Source of the DNA: Amoebophrya sp. A120
Lineage: Eukaryota > Sar > Dinophyceae > Syndiniales > Amoebophryaceae
DNA length: 64,000 nucleotides
Direction: 5' to 3'
Assembly: GCA_905178155.1 (NCBI GenBank)
Contig: CAJINV010000001.1
Location: 9,941,865 to 10,005,864, forward strand
A program made the position numbers and the translations under genes. Shown one piece after another: positions 22,701 to 36,270 of the stretch. Positions within the stretch are counted from its first letter, which is position 1. Every line of letters starts with the position of its first letter. The notes beneath the pieces are model-generated. The model ran no database searches, was not told the origin of the DNA, and was given only the letters and a program-made list of their open reading frames with translations.

Positions 22701-25436
22701 CACCGCGACGGGGAGAAAGTCCTTGGTGCCAGGTATGAAGAATCCGCAAAACAAGTTGAACTTCCCCTACCACATCATTCGACGGGCCATGAAGGGCAAC
22801 GTGAACTGGAAGGTGAAAAGCATCTACGAGAATCTGGACAAGCTGCCACGTAGGAGGGTCGACGAACGCAAAAGAGTCGTGATCGTTGGCGCGGGACCCT
22901 GCGGGCTGCGGCTGGCGATTGAATTAGTGTTGGGCGGACATCAAGTCGTTGTTTTGGAAAAACGCAGCCTGTGTGACAGCCGGATTAACAGGTATGTACT
23001 TATGAAGCTACCTTGAGTTCATGTGCTTGCAGAATCATGTTGTCTTCATGATTTTCCAACGTATCGGAAAAGCATTTTCTTTCGCATTTTAAGGTTATCC
23101 TGATCAACTTTCTTTCACAGGTTACATCTGTGGAATTGGGTGCGCGCCGAAGTGGAAAAATTTTCGGGCCGCGTGTTTCTTCCGACTGCAGTGCGCCAGG
23201 CGGTATTCGCGGACGCCGACTTTTGTCACTTAGGTATCGATGAGCTGCAGGCCCTGCTGGTGAAAAACGCTTTGCTGCTGGGCGTGGAAATCCGCATCGG
23301 TGTAGCGTACGAAGGCGCGGACCCGGTGCCGAGAATACAAGCACGCCCATCAGTCACAGAGCACAATGAAACCTCCGCGAGAACGGACAGTGGCCTGCTC
23401 CGCCTCGGCGCGAAGTCGAATAATGTAGCGAAGAAGGCGGCCCTGTTTCTACGGCCCCCGACCAATCCAGAGCCGCGTCCGCCGCCTTTGCCAAGAGGGG
23501 GAGTTTGCGCGGAAAAGTCGAGCGACTCGACGCAAAACGAGTTTTGGACGACCCGAGCTGCGTACGGGTTCGGGCGAACGAAGAAGGGCAAGACGACGTG
23601 GCACATTCGAGTGCAGTGCCCAGCGGGGCCGGAGAAGGAGGAGAAAACGAATTCGAAAATCTCCACTGCGTCCTCGGAGCAAGCAGAACCCAGTAGTGTG
23701 CAGGTCTTGACCCGGGACGCGGTGAAGGGGCAGGTGACCAGGAAGAAGCAAGAGAACAGTCCTTCCGACCAGGACACCCTCCACTTCACGCTGGAGGCGG
23801 ACGTCTTAGTCGGTGCGGATGGCCCGCGAAGCATCGTTGCCACGAGCCAGTCCGACCGAATCGGGCCGCGCATCGTGTCAGACTTTTCGGAAGCAATCGG
23901 CGTGGTTTGCAATCTACGACGGCAGAAAGTCGGCGAATCCGGCCGCAGTTCGGCGCCGGTTGTGCCGGTTACCTCCATTGCTACGATGAACCCACGAGAA
24001 TCCGTCGGGCCGGCTAGTAGTGCCAGTGCGAGCTTAACCCTCCCGGAAGGTTGTAGCTCGTTACTAGCAGCAAACACCACGCGCACAAGCTGCCCGAGTC
24101 AGATGCTGCTCCCGGCGAGAATCTCGACACCAAGAGAACTGATCGGACACAATTTGAACAACCGCTTTTTGTCCACGGCTCCGACCCGAAACACGCCGGA
24201 CAGTAACGAGAAGCAGCGCAGCAGCACCGGGAGCTTTGTAACGGCACTAAGCTCCTGTAATCGGGACAGTACAAAAACTTTCCTTCCGTCATCTCGGACC
24301 ACCGCGACATCGTCTCTGAAGATCGAGCGCCCCTTTCTGAAAAGCGCTACGTTCGACGAAACGTTTGGTCGCTCGTCTGATTCAGTGATCGCGACCGTCG
24401 GAAGTAATGGAGCGGGAGGATCTTCGAGCACCTCTTCGCGGTGGAAGCGGGCAGACACGGCGCCGATCCAGGTGGACTCAAATACTCCGACAACAACTAC
24501 AAATGCGACCTCTAGTAGTTCTTCCTTTCCCCACCGCCCGCTCTCCCCCGCACGGAATCGGAACCTCGGCAACGAAGAGAAGCGGCAATTTTCTTGGGCG
24601 CGGCAGTTCAATGCCGGATTCTTCCAGGATGTCGAGAAAATTTGCAAGCTCGCGCTCGAAAATCTGGTGTACTACCGGGGGCCAGACTCCCATTACATCA
24701 TCATGACGCCGACAAGAGCATCGCTGCTAAGTTGCAAGGTATATTAAAAAAGTTCGGTGGTACTTGCGTCCGCGCTCGCGATCTTTGTGGCAATATTTTT
24801 GGGGCCGTTTATTTCTTCTTTTTGCTTGATTGAACGCCAGAAGCATCTCCACATCTAAAATCTCAGGTCGACCTGACCAACAACGTTTCCATCTGGAAAC
24901 CGGTACTTCGGCAACAGCTCCGCCTCTTGCTCAATTGGCTGGGGATATTCGGCGAGTTTGTTCCGGATCCCAACGACGTAATGGCGTTCGATTTTAGCAG
25001 CACTTTTCGTGCCAGCCACCCATTCGCAGTCAAGAATCAGCAGCAGCCTATCAGCCCCAGCGCTACTAGTTCAGGAATAAACACTTTTGGTTCTTCATCA
25101 GCCGCTACAACTGGCGAAACAATCGACTGTCATCCCCCGGTAGCCCTCGCCGGTGATGCGCTGCTGGAACCCTTCTGGCCCGAGGGTTTGGGGATCATCC
25201 GTGGGTTCCTGGGCGCGCTGGACTGCTGTTGGGCTGTGGATTTCGCTTATTCGATGCCGGACAAAGACTTGCTCGACTACAGCAATCAGGCGTTCACAAA
25301 ATTAAAATCGGTACACTCCCACTCTCGAACCAAGTACTTGATCAAGGATGAATCGCGGTGGGATGTCAATCCGAACACTCGGTACACCGAGATCGGCGTA
25401 CTACCCGCACCGTCCCCGACCGGTTTTTTGTATTAA
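19570..25436 (+). CDS. MICAL-type flavin monooxygenase with long disordered N-terminus
   Basis: Three exons, 19570-22991, 23121-24738 and 24867-25436 (GT-AG, phases agree), about 1,869 residues. Residues 1 to about 1080 are low-complexity and rich in Ser, Arg, Gln and Ala. The rest follows the MICAL monooxygenase order: FAD fold VVIVGAGPCGLRLAIEL (about 1107), SRINRLHLWNW across intron 1, ALLLGVEIRIG, VGADGPRS, FFQDVEKICKLALENLVYY, FDFSSTF, GDALLEPFWPEGLG (about 1776), and a tail with NPNTRYTEIGV like the MICAL NPxTRYP segment. Long polar insertions split the domain. MICAL enzymes use FAD and NADPH to oxidise actin methionines and disassemble filaments. There is no CH or LIM domain. The first 168 bases are duplicated at 15526. 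Domain call is strong; the actin target is inferred. Confidence 0.92.
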
Positions 25437-26292
25437 GGTATATGTTGAAGTATTGTCATTATGCTAAATTCAGGCGCGAGCAAAACAAAATGGAAGCAAG
25501 TGTTTGCTAGCGTCAGGTTGGTTGTCCCTTGCGAAATTAAATATGAAGAACAGAAAACACCTTAAACTTGTTTATTGCAGAATTCTTGAACCCTAATCCG
25601 TCGAAAAAAAGTAAACTCGAATTATACATACTTATGCAACGCGCATTGGCGCCTGCTCAGATCATGAGCCTTTGCCTTATGATTTTCTAGACGTGTCAAG
25701 TGAAATAAGTTCGCGACCGGGAGCTTCTTCGGCGTCAGCATTGAGTTTGGAATCGGATAACAGAAAACGGCTGTGATTAGCATGGTGGCGGTATTGCACA
25801 ATTATAATTTTTTGTACAGATGAAAGTTACAACAAAGAAGGCACGGAGTGCTGTTATCGCTTGGTGCGGGGATGCTTCACCCTGGAGGTTTGAGCAATTG
25901 CGCAGTTGGCAAGACTGCTATCTTTGTTGGGTTGATTTGGGTGTCGTTGCTGCAACGAATTGATTCACTGTGCAAATTTCTGCTTTCTTTTTGAGATCTC
26001 AAAGTGCATTTGCTCGTTGCTGCTGACTGTATGGAGCGATTTTCGATGATGGCGAAATCTTGCTGAGGAAAAAGTTTCTGCAAACGTGCCGAGAAAAAAG
26101 TTTTATTTTCTTCGAATTGTGAACCTCAGTTTTTTGAAGTTTTGGCACAAAGAAGAAAAAGCGCAAGTTAGCAAGTAGGTGCGGTTTTATGCTTAGAGCT
26201 AGATCAAGAAATGTACCGAAGCCGATTGCTGTTTTTTATCGTAATAAGAAATCAGCCACATTCAGATTTACTCCACCTGTTGCGATATCAAA
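25437..26292. other. Intergenic, nothing recognised
   Basis: AT-rich spacer between the MICAL-type gene and the helicase gene; only short frames without recognisable content. Confidence 0.5.
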
Positions 26293-29200
26293 ATGAATCA
26301 TTTTCTGAATCACAACCCTAACGGGGGGAATGCCCCATTCACGGCGCAACGGGACTCCAACTCGCTAAACGTCACGACCAACAGTACGTCCTCCTCCTCA
26401 TCATTCTTCAATCCGCATCAGGGAGCGCATCTGCAGCAGTCGCCGAACGGCAGCGCTTTTCAGCCTCTTGGAATGAACCCGGGCAGCAACATCATGATGA
26501 ACAACATGCAAGCGAATTTCCCCCCGTCATCTTCGCACATGCAAATGCAGAGCAATCAGCAGATGCAACAGCAGGTCCAGTATCAGCAGCATGACGGACA
26601 GCAGTACAAGATTACTCCCTTGCCGCAGTACGTCTCCCCACCGCAGCAGCAACAGGGCTATGGCAACCCGGGGGCTCAAGCTCCACAGCAGCAAGTGCCA
26701 CTTATCAGTCCGCCGAACGCTCCCTGTTTTCCGCCGCAGCAGCAAAACGGACTTTTTCACCCAAATCTGGGACAGCAGCAGCAAGTCGTCCCAAGCGCCG
26801 TCGCACCCGGCGGCGGGGGTTGTGGGCCACCGCGGGCGAATCACGTTGGGAGCAATTTTCATGAGATGATAACGATTGCGCAAATGAACAATTCGCTGCC
26901 CCCGCGAAACCCACATTTGCCCAACGTCCACATACCCGGCCCGCCGCAGTTTAAGCCGTTGACAAGAATCTCGTCCGGTCAGCAGCAAGGCGGCGGCAGC
27001 CGGCCCTCGAATGACAAGCGGACACTAAACGACTCGGGTATGTTGAACAACAGCACTTCTGCGATGAACGACACAAGTCTCAACTCTTCCGGAATCGCTC
27101 TGCAAGCTTCGCAAGACAGGCCGGTGCTGACGAGTCGCCCGGCAATTGTACCCGGTTCGCAGAAGCCGCGCGCTACGGCGGAATTGTTGCGCGAAGAGCG
27201 GGCAAACGGCTCGGACGGCGAGGATTGTGAAGATCTTGCGCCCAATTCGCAAGGAAATAACGCCAACAACGCGACCGGCCAGGAGCTGCGGCAGCAGATT
27301 GCGATGACGCAGGCCTTCGCTTACACCGGGGTAGCGGCCGCGTCGCAGCTGGACATCGGTGCACGGTTTGAGGACGAACAGCAACTCGCGGGTCACATCC
27401 ACGAAGTGTTGACCGAAATGAAGCAGCAGGGCAAGCCCGTGCTAGAGCGCTTAATTGCGGTTTTCGGAGAATTGAACGTCAACGACGCGGAGAAGCGGGC
27501 GGACCAGCGCGAGGAGCGCGGGCTGCCCCCCGTAGACCGATCTGCGCCACTGAAACCCGGTCCACTGGAGGAGAAAATTAGCGAAAACGACCCCGAATCC
27601 ATGCCGAGCGTGATGGACGATAGCCAGCAGGGGAACAAGATGTTGTCCGAGAAGAAAAAGCCTCCTGAACTACAACCGCCGGCCGTGTCGCACGATCCGT
27701 TGAAGATCACAAACCCGAGCGGGACCGTGGTGGAAGCGAAAGTTACCTGGCTGGCGCACGAGCCGCACGAAGTGGACCAGACGCTGAATAAGCTGAGCCG
27801 GCCCTGGCCGTACGAGGGCTTGCAGATCCACTTTTCCTACGACGCGATTCTGCAGCCCCAGAAACTTGTCATGGCAGCAGTGGCGAAAGCAATCAAGTAC
27901 GGACGGCACGCGGTTCTCGAGTCGCCAACGGGGACGGGCAAGACCGCCGCCCTACTGTGTGCCGCGCTCGCCGCGCAGCGCTTCCTGTCGACGAAGTACG
28001 GCGCGCACCCGCAGATCATTTACGGAACAAGGACGCAGGGACAGGTGAAACAGGTGGTGAAAGAACTGAAGAAATCCCCCTACCGGCCCGCCGTCACCTG
28101 CCTGGGCTCGCGCGAAAAGATCTGCTCCAATCTGCAAGTGAAGCAAGCGCCCGGCGACATGCGCTCCAAGTGCGCGAAGGCGCGGAAGGTGGCGGACCGG
28201 CCCGTGAACGCGCGGCGCGCCGGGGAGATCAGTTGCAGCAAGTTTAAGAACATGGGCGACGACCCCGAGAAGTTCGCGTACGACGTGCACGCAAACACCC
28301 GGCCCGCGATCGGCGATCCGAAGCGCAGCAACTTGCCCGACATCGAGGACTTAGTCAAATTGTCGGAGGAGCACGAGATCTGCCCCTACTTCCTTGCGCA
28401 AACTTTGTCTGTCGACGCCGACATCGTGGTCTGTCCCTACAACTACATTCTCGACCCGAGAGTTCGGGAAAACAGCAAAGTGTCCATCAAGGACCGCGTG
28501 ATCATCCTCGACGAGGCGCACAACATCGAATCCGTGTGCAAAGACGCGGGTAGCAAGGAGATCCCGGAGCGCAGCATCAACGGCGAACTGCCCGAGCCGG
28601 GCAACCGGAACGAGCCGGCGCTGACCGTGTTCGAGGACAAGGTCACGATCAACATCCCCGTGCACATGAAGTTCCCGAAAGGTTCGCGCATCCCCGAGCA
28701 GGAGCAGGCCGGCCCCGGGGCGGAGATTCTCTCGCGGTTCGGCTGCAACCACGTCTCTCGGTTCTTCCGCAGTGTAGCGAACTGGATGGAGCAGAGGAAA
28801 AACCAATTTCTGGCCGCCGGGAACAAGAGAGCGCAGCTGTTGCAGGAGAAGCAAAGGTTTAACCTGCAGTCGAACCACAAGTGGGAGGCGATGTCGTTCG
28901 CGCCGTATAAGGGCATCCGGGTCGGCACGCTCTTGGATGAGCTGAAGATGGGGATCGGCATCGACAGTCGGACGGGGGCGCCCTTCGACAACGACCCGGT
29001 TTGTGTTTACAAGACGCTGCAGAAAATCCAGCAAGCCATTGCGAAGATCAAGCACGATGACACTGCGCAGCAGCAGAGCGCGCTCGACGAACTGGACGCC
29101 TATTTGAGTGCGCTCGTGCGGCTGTGCGAAAATCCGGAAAGCTACGCTGCGTCATTAATGGTCCAGCTGTATGAGCCGCGGCGGGGGCCCTCCGTCGGCG

Positions 29201-30437
29201 CAGAGGCGGAACCACCGCAGGAGCCGCGTTTTGTCGCGGTTCTGTGTCTCTATCTCCTATACCCCGCGGTCACCTTTGAGCGCGTGTCGGAGCAAGCACA
29301 CTCGGTGATCTTAGCAAGTGGAACTTTGTGCCCTGTGGAAAGCTTCTTTTCGGAGCTCGGGCAGGACTTCGCGGACAGACAGGTACAACGAACAGGTTTC
29401 TTTGGTTGATTTCAGTGGTTGGCAATAGGAAAAATCGCATAAAAGGAAGCAAATCGTTTGCATGCGTGTTCACGTTTTCGAATTACAACAAATTCCAAAA
29501 ACAGGTCACTGGCAAGTTTCTTTCTCGCTGTCTGTCGCCGTTGGAAGCGGAGCACGTCATCGGGCCCGAACAGCTCCTCGTCCAGAAGATGTCGGTCGTG
29601 GGCAGTGGCAACCGGCTGCAGCGCTTCAGTTCCGATTACAACACGATCCGGAAAGCCGGGAACTGGAACGAACCGCTGCTGCGAGACCTCGGCCTGTCGC
29701 TCGTAAAGATGTGCAGCGACATCCCCGGCGGGGTGCTGATCTTCTTCCCTTCCTACACTTTTCTGAACAAGATTGCCGGATTTTGGCGATCCAATTTCGG
29801 CCGGTGTCCGGAGCTGCAGAACCAAACCATCTGGGACGCGTTGGAGCAGACCAAGAAAAACATCGTCAAAGAGGAGAGTGCGCTGGACATCGAGGAACTC
29901 AAGGCCCAGTACTCCAACTATATCGAGCAGGACGGAGAAGCGCTCTTGCTGGGCGTGATGCGCGCGAAGTGCAGCGAGGGCATCAGCTTCAACGACCACT
30001 ACTGCCGTGCGGTGATTGTCGTGGGCTTGGCTTATCCCGCAAGGGAGGCGCCGGAGATCAAACACAAAATGCAGTACAACACGTGGTGGCGGAAAGCGGT
30101 GCAGCAGCAGCAGGCACTGAACGATAGAAACGCGGCAATGAAGGGCCAAGCTGCGCCGGCGAAACAAAACGTCCCCATCACGGGTGACGCGTGGTACGGA
30201 CAGGAAGCCTTTCGCGCGATCAACCAAGCGCTGGGACGATGTGTGCGGCACAAGGACGACTACGGCTGTTTGATCCTGCTGGACGCGCGGTGGAGCGAAG
30301 GCTCTGGCAACGTGGCAAAGCTTGCGCAGTGGCTGCGCGCGATCGGGATCGAAGATGCAGTACCGCCAGACGACCTCCAGAAAAAGATAAAGGATCACTT
30401 CAACCGAAACACATCCAAGAGACGGAAACTAAACTGA
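26293..30437 (+). CDS. XPD-family Fe-S DNA helicase, RTEL1/FANCJ-like
   Basis: Two exons, 26293-29382 and 29505-30437 (GT-AG), about 1,340 residues. Residues 1 to about 480 are Gln/Asn/Pro-rich and probably disordered. The helicase then shows a Q-motif region, Walker A ESPTGTGKT (about 543), four spaced cysteines for the 4Fe-4S cluster (in SREKIC, SKCAK, ISCSKF and EICPYF, about 611-697), the DEAH box ILDEAHN (about 740), and motif VI QALGRCVRHKDDYG (about 1270). SPYRPAVTCLGSRE and DIEDLVK resemble RTEL1 more than FANCJ or XPD. Relatives unwind D-loops, G-quadruplexes or telomeric loops with 5'-3' polarity. The short C-terminus (NTSKRRKLN) looks like a nuclear localisation signal. Family is clear; the exact orthologue is not. 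Confidence 0.93.
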
Positions 30438-31052
30438 GGTTGAAGATCAATGATGCGCTTACTCCTAAAAGTAGTCGGGCATGAAAGAGGTCCTCATTTC
30501 CACTTCGCTGCCCTTCAGCAGCTGGTCATGAATTCACCGCAACAGTCGATCCGTTCCAGGGCGGTGGCAAGTTATTTCTGTCGCTTTGGGTTTGGGATTT
30601 TATCTACCCGCTGCTGCTCGGTGCAATCACTTACACACGAATGTGACCAAGCATAGAAGAAAACTTTTGCGAACCAACGGCGCTCCTTTTTGTTCTTTTC
30701 CTGGAGTTTCCATTGTCCGCCCCGAGACGAATTCAGAGTGATATGAGCGCAAAGCGTGGTACAGTTGCAGTTCTTGCAGCTTCTAATAAACGCGAGCGAT
30801 ATGGACACTTGAGAAGTTGTGATTTTATTCAAGAGACAGTATTTTTGCACGGAAAATTAAGTCTTGCGAAGATGGCTTTCTTTTTCAGGCGGCGGGACGA
30901 TTTTTGGTGTCGTGCACGTCCCCTCTCTAGGATTGTGCCCGAAGGAGCAAATATCCATGACGCTGGGCGGGATAGACCTGCACCTCCGCTGCTCTCGTCG
31001 CAGCCGCGGTTGGCGTCGGAAAAAATGCGTCTTCGACACCGGAAAATTCCGC
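30438..31052. other. Intergenic, nothing recognised
   Basis: Spacer between the helicase and the next gene. An open frame runs upstream of 31053 to 30864 in the same phase, so a longer 5' end is possible, but it would bury the signal peptide. Confidence 0.45.
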
Positions 31053-34000
31053 ATGCGTCTTCCGCTCGCCGTCGCAGCGGGCCATCTGGTTTTTGCGGTG
31101 GCGACAAACGTCCTTCAAAGCGACCGCGTGGTCGTGGAGCAGAGGCACAAGAAGAATCTACGCGCTCGCTCGCCCCCCGCGGCGAAGCGACACGCTTCCG
31201 CTCCAAGAACGCCGGAGTCCACACTCATGGAAACCCGGTCCGTTCCGAGCATCAGTTCGATTGCCGAGGATCCCAGCAGCCTGAAAGCCGCGGTAGCGGA
31301 GAGTGTCGACGACATTCTTACCGGCTTTTGCCGCGCGCACCTCGGCGCCTCGATGCCGTTCCGCAGGTATCGGGAGGAACTCACCGCGTTGAATAACTAC
31401 CGCAGTCAACAGGTTACATCTAGCCAGGACGATACTGCAGAGGTGACGGAGTACGAGCGCGCGCTGATGGAGGCCGCGGACCGGGCGCTTAGGAAGTTAG
31501 AAAAACTCCTCGTCGAGCAGAAGCGGGACATGCGCTTGGAAGTGGAGCTGGAGTGCGCGGACTGGCAGAAGCTGACGGAGCAGTTGAAGCTCGTGTTGCC
31601 CGACGAAGGCAGCATTCCCATGCTCGCGGACATGGTCGAACGAGGGTGCGCGTCGATGACGGAGGACTTTTTCCAGCCCTTCGACGCGGCGATGGCGCTC
31701 GAGGACAAAGCAGAGGGCGGACCGCTCCTGCTGGAGCGCTTAACCTTCGTCTGCCACTTGTCCGCCTACGACCGCTTTTGCGAGTACCAAGTACTAAAGA
31801 GCTCATATTCTATTATCGGTTGATTTTTTTTGACTTTTTTTTTTCAAAAGTAATTTTCTCTTTTCTAGGCCTAATGGCGCGGTCTGAGCATGCTGAGGCG
31901 TGCCTGTGCGAAGCCTGCATCTCATCGAAACTGGCATTGACCACTCTGAACGAACGTACGATTTATTTCCAGGGACAGCCGCGAGGGCGTGGAAAAGGAA
32001 GCCGCGAAGGACCGTTGGCAGGTCCAAGCCAAGCAAGACTGGCGTAATTACTGCGCGCTGGCGGAGGAAACGGCGAACCCGGACGGGTGCTGCGGCGAAA
32101 ACGCTTTCGAATTGAAAGGATCTTTGTTCCCGCCGGAAATCCCTTATTCCCTCGGGTACTGCGAAAGTGCCGGGCACGTGCTGGTGAACAACTTTCGCAA
32201 GACGGTGATGGACGCCAATCCCGCGGTCCTGGAGCAGTACTGCTCGACGCTGGTCGGCCACGACGAGCTGCTGGTTGCGCTGAAGCAACTCTTGCACCCA
32301 AAGAAGCAAGACCAACTCGCGGAGCGGGTGCTGCCCGTGACGGAAGAATTTTGCGAGGCGAACTTGGATCTGTACGACAAATATTGGCGGAACTATCGGA
32401 AGCTTGTGGCAGCCGGGGTATCGCGGGAAGACGGGACGGGAGAGATTGATCCGACGAACGTCACCGCTTTGTCCGTAGAGTCGGAGTACAACGCGATGCT
32501 GAGCGCTGCCCGCGACTTGTATTCTGCGGTGCACCGCCAGCCGTCGGGAGATGACGAGTTTGGCGGGTTTCTCTCCACCATCAACGCAGTCTTGACGGGC
32601 AGTGTCTACACAGAAGCGCAGCGGAACGCCACTTTGGAAGAGGCGCAGGTCCACTTGCAGGCCACGATCGACGCCTACGAAGCTATTCCCGAGTCTTCGT
32701 TACACGCAAAATCGCAAGCGGAAACCCTGGCGTGGGAAATGATACACACCTGCCCCACGCCCTGGCTAGAGGATGAAAGTACAAAAACAAATGCAACAGT
32801 GACTGAGACACAGGCCGACATGGCTGGAACAGCGACCTCAGTACGTGACCTCGAGGAGCCAGAGCAGCAGTGGACGATTGATGATCGGGTCAGGTGCGAA
32901 CTATTGCCGGAAAAGTTTTCCGCCCTGCTACCCACAATCGTAACCGCTATGCAGAGTGCGGGTGCGACGACGAAGGGCTGGAGTTTGTGGACGCAAGCGA
33001 AAGCGGACCTGGGGCTCGCGGTGCCGCATTTCCAAGAAGACGTCAGACGAGTAATCGCGTTCAAGCTCACAGATGCGGAGCGCGACGCGATTCACCGCTG
33101 GCCCGCGACCCCGCAAAAAATAGGTGCCGCTTTGCTTGCACAGCTCTTCGTGGGCTCGTGGTCCAACGGTCGAGTTTTGTCACCTGAGCAGCTAGAAGCC
33201 ATAATAGCCGCGTCTGGCGCACCGCGGTCGTCGGGGTTGCCGCCGGAGCTGGTTAGCCAGATCCGCAACATGATGCTAACCAGCGACGAGGAGCTACCTG
33301 AAGAACTGCAGCAGCTGAGAGACGCGGACGAAGAGGGGCAAACCGCCGGCGTCACTGCGTTTCTGCAAAAAGCAATGCTAAACGCAAAAACGTCCACCGC
33401 AACGTCGACACACAACAGGCAGGTGTCAGAACTTTTATCAAAGACTTTACCGCAACTCAGCGACCTTGGCAGCAACGAAGAGCACCCGGAGTCCGCGGCG
33501 GTACTGCAAGGGTTACTCACCGCACTCGGGCACGGCGACGCTATCACAACGACCGCCAAACCGCCCGGGGACGAAGATCTTTTCGTGTCCAACATCTCCC
33601 CGGAGGAGCTCGCTACCGGCAAAGGGGCCGGGCTTTCCTCGATGGTCGGCCAGTTCGTTGGCGTGCTGGCGAAGAACCCGGCGCTACTGACCGCGGACGG
33701 GACCACTTCCACGGAGGCCGGCGGTCTACTGCGCGACCCAGTGAGGCTGATGCGGTTTGCGCAGGAGTGGCAGGAATTGCAAGAGTCCGGGGACGGCGCG
33801 AAGATGATGGAACTGCTCGGGACGCTGTGCATGGAAGTCCCCCTGTTGGTCGACGAAGTGATGGAGGCGAACGTGTGCCATCCCGGCGCCTCAGCCTCGG
33901 GAGACGCGGACAACATGTACCTGAAAGCGACCGATATGGCTTTGTTCGGCGACCTGTGCCACATCAATTCGCGCCGGAGTCTGTGCTCCGGGCGGGAAAA

Positions 34001-36270
34001 CCTCCAGGAGAACTTCAGAGAGCACGCGGCGGCCACGCTGCTGCTCCAATCTTGGCTCCGGGAGCGGAAAACGGAAAGCAACAACGTCTGCGGCAGCATT
34101 GTCGGCGCGGCGGCGGTGAGCTGCCGAAAGATGCAAGGATACATAAACAACAAGCTCACCGAGAACTTGGCTTCTCTTCTCGTCGGCCAGAATGAGGACA
34201 AAGTGGAAGACTTCCAGGGAGCCCACGGTGCGAGCCCAGACACCATGATCGTCACCGCCGAACAGGAGGTCTTCAATCAGCGTCTGCTACGGGCCGAGCA
34301 GGTGTGGGCCGCCGTGTTTCCGGAGTTTAAAGAGGCATTTGGTCTGCCCGCCCCCGCGGATGAAGAAAGTCCCCTTGCTGCTCCAGCCCCTTTAGCCGTC
34401 TGGAGACAGGTGATCGCAAAGGCGTGCAGGGATTGGCAACTGACCAACGAAGAGTGGGTCGAACTCCGGCTGCGCGGGCCCGAAGAGTCCTTCCGCCAGC
34501 TTTTCTTGCGGTTAAACGAGGAGGACCAGAGGGTACTAAACGAGGACGTGGCTGCCTACAACCGGCTGACCTGGTGGGACACGCCTTTTTTTCCGCACGG
34601 GAAGGAAGATGTAGACAGGTGGTGTTCCGCCTACCACGCAGCAGACGGCGCACCAGCCTCCCACGCCCGGAAGTTGGGCCACGGCGCCGAAGCGCTGTTG
34701 AACAAGGCTGGAGCCATGGACGTGGTCGCGAGCTTCTGCAAAAGTTTGGCCGTGGAAGATGCTGGACAGGAGAGTATAGCAAGTTCAACATCGGTACAGT
34801 TTGTTGACGCTAGTACTTCCAACAATATGCGGAATGTTCATGTTGCTCGCGCCCTCGCTGCTGGAAAACGCGCGATCACGGTCTGCGAAGCGACGCAGAG
34901 CAAGGGAGTGATGTTTGACTACTGCGAGGGCGTGCGGCTCGCGGCGACCGCCGTGTACACTGCCTTGGAGAAGGCAATTCAAACAGCCGAGGAAGAAGGC
35001 CGAACGTTTGAAGCGGACCAGTGGTGCCCGGACGTGAACAGCTTGGCCGGGTTTTGCCACGATTTGAATAACAAGTACGTGCCCGAGGCAGTGTCGCGGA
35101 GCTTCCGCAGCACGTGCTTCTCGCTCCACATCGATGATTGCTTGGCCAAGCGGAAGCACAAGCCGATGGCGGCCACGACCCTGGAAGGGCTGCAGGCTTC
35201 GCAGGAGGAGCTAGACGCCAGCATGGAAATCGCTCTGGAGTGCAAGCAGAGCTACCAGTTGCAGCAGTATTTGGAGCTGCTGACGCGAGACTTGGCCTGT
35301 CCAAACGTGGAAGCCATCGACTACGTTCTGGAAAGGGGGCTACGGCGGTACGCTAATGCGGCGCCAAGGCTCCCGGACAGCAAACAAGTGGCGAGGTATT
35401 AATGATTAATGTGAAGAAGGAAGCTGCTTTTACGATAATGAAAGTTTGAGGTAGGCATAGGCAACGCAGAAGCTTCAGAAAATCAACTCAACAGGCTCTG
35501 TTTCTCCTCCAAGTACGATCTGGAGCACAAAGACCTAGAGGCAAGCGAGGAACACCTTCTACAAGTCCGCAAGTTTGTGTACAATGCCAGCAGCCGAATT
35601 CTCTGGGCCGCCATGGGTGGAAACGGTGGCGTGGATACGATTTTCTCGTGCGAATCGAAGTGGTGCTGGGTCGAGGCTTGGGGTCCGCGCGCCTTTCCGC
35701 CGAAGGGCTACAGCGGTAGGAGCCTGTGGAAGAAGACAGCGACGGTATTCCAACTTTTTTGACCGCTTTCGGTTTGTTGCTTTCGCAGCAGCGTACTTTG
35801 TTTCGACGGCATGATCATTTAGGTCACCGACTTTTTCTCATCGTAGTTCTCAAACTACTCAACAGTACCTTCCCGCCGCGGAGCTGCACAAAAAGGCTGT
35901 GGAGGAATGGGGCGCGCTCGGTACTGATTATAACGAAGATAGAAATATGACGCACCGGCAGCATGAGACCGCACCGGTGGGCTGCTACGTCTGTGAGACC
36001 GGCGAGTTTCCGCTTGAGCCCTGGCACAAGGGGTGCTACCCGGGGATACCGTTTGGCATCTGGCAAGAGGGGGTGGAGAAAGCGGACTGCGTCGACCCCT
36101 TGATGCCGGGGATATACGAGAAGCGGCATTTGGAAGGTGAAGCTAGAAATGTGAGCATGGGCTTCATAAACTCGAAAATCTACAACACCGGCGCTCTTTA
36201 CTCAGGGCTTGTGCTCACGACTCTGGTCTTTATCATGACCGGGCTGTTTTTCGGCTGGATCTGCTGCTGA
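31053..36270 (+). CDS. Large secreted or type I membrane orphan protein
   Basis: Four exons, 31053-31783, 31973-35395, 35495-35744 and 35866-36270; all GT-AG with agreeing phases, about 1,602 residues. The start begins a signal peptide (MRLPLAVAAGHLVFAVA). The body is mainly helical in appearance and acidic. It contains recurring short W/F-C phrases such as GFCRAHL, EEFCEAN, RWCSAYH, ASFCKSL and QWCPDV, suggesting a disulphide-stabilised helical repeat. The C-terminus has one membrane helix (LVLTTLVFIMTGLFFGWICC) that ends the protein with two cysteines. This is the layout of a surface or secretory-pathway protein. I do not recognise the family. Intron 1 was placed by phase (GA|GTACC...CCAG|G). 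Confidence 0.82.

Noticed and set aside
33092-34276. Open frame of 394 codons on the minus strand
   Set aside because: Lies inside the large plus-strand exon of the secreted orphan gene, is Ser-rich and has no recognisable content.
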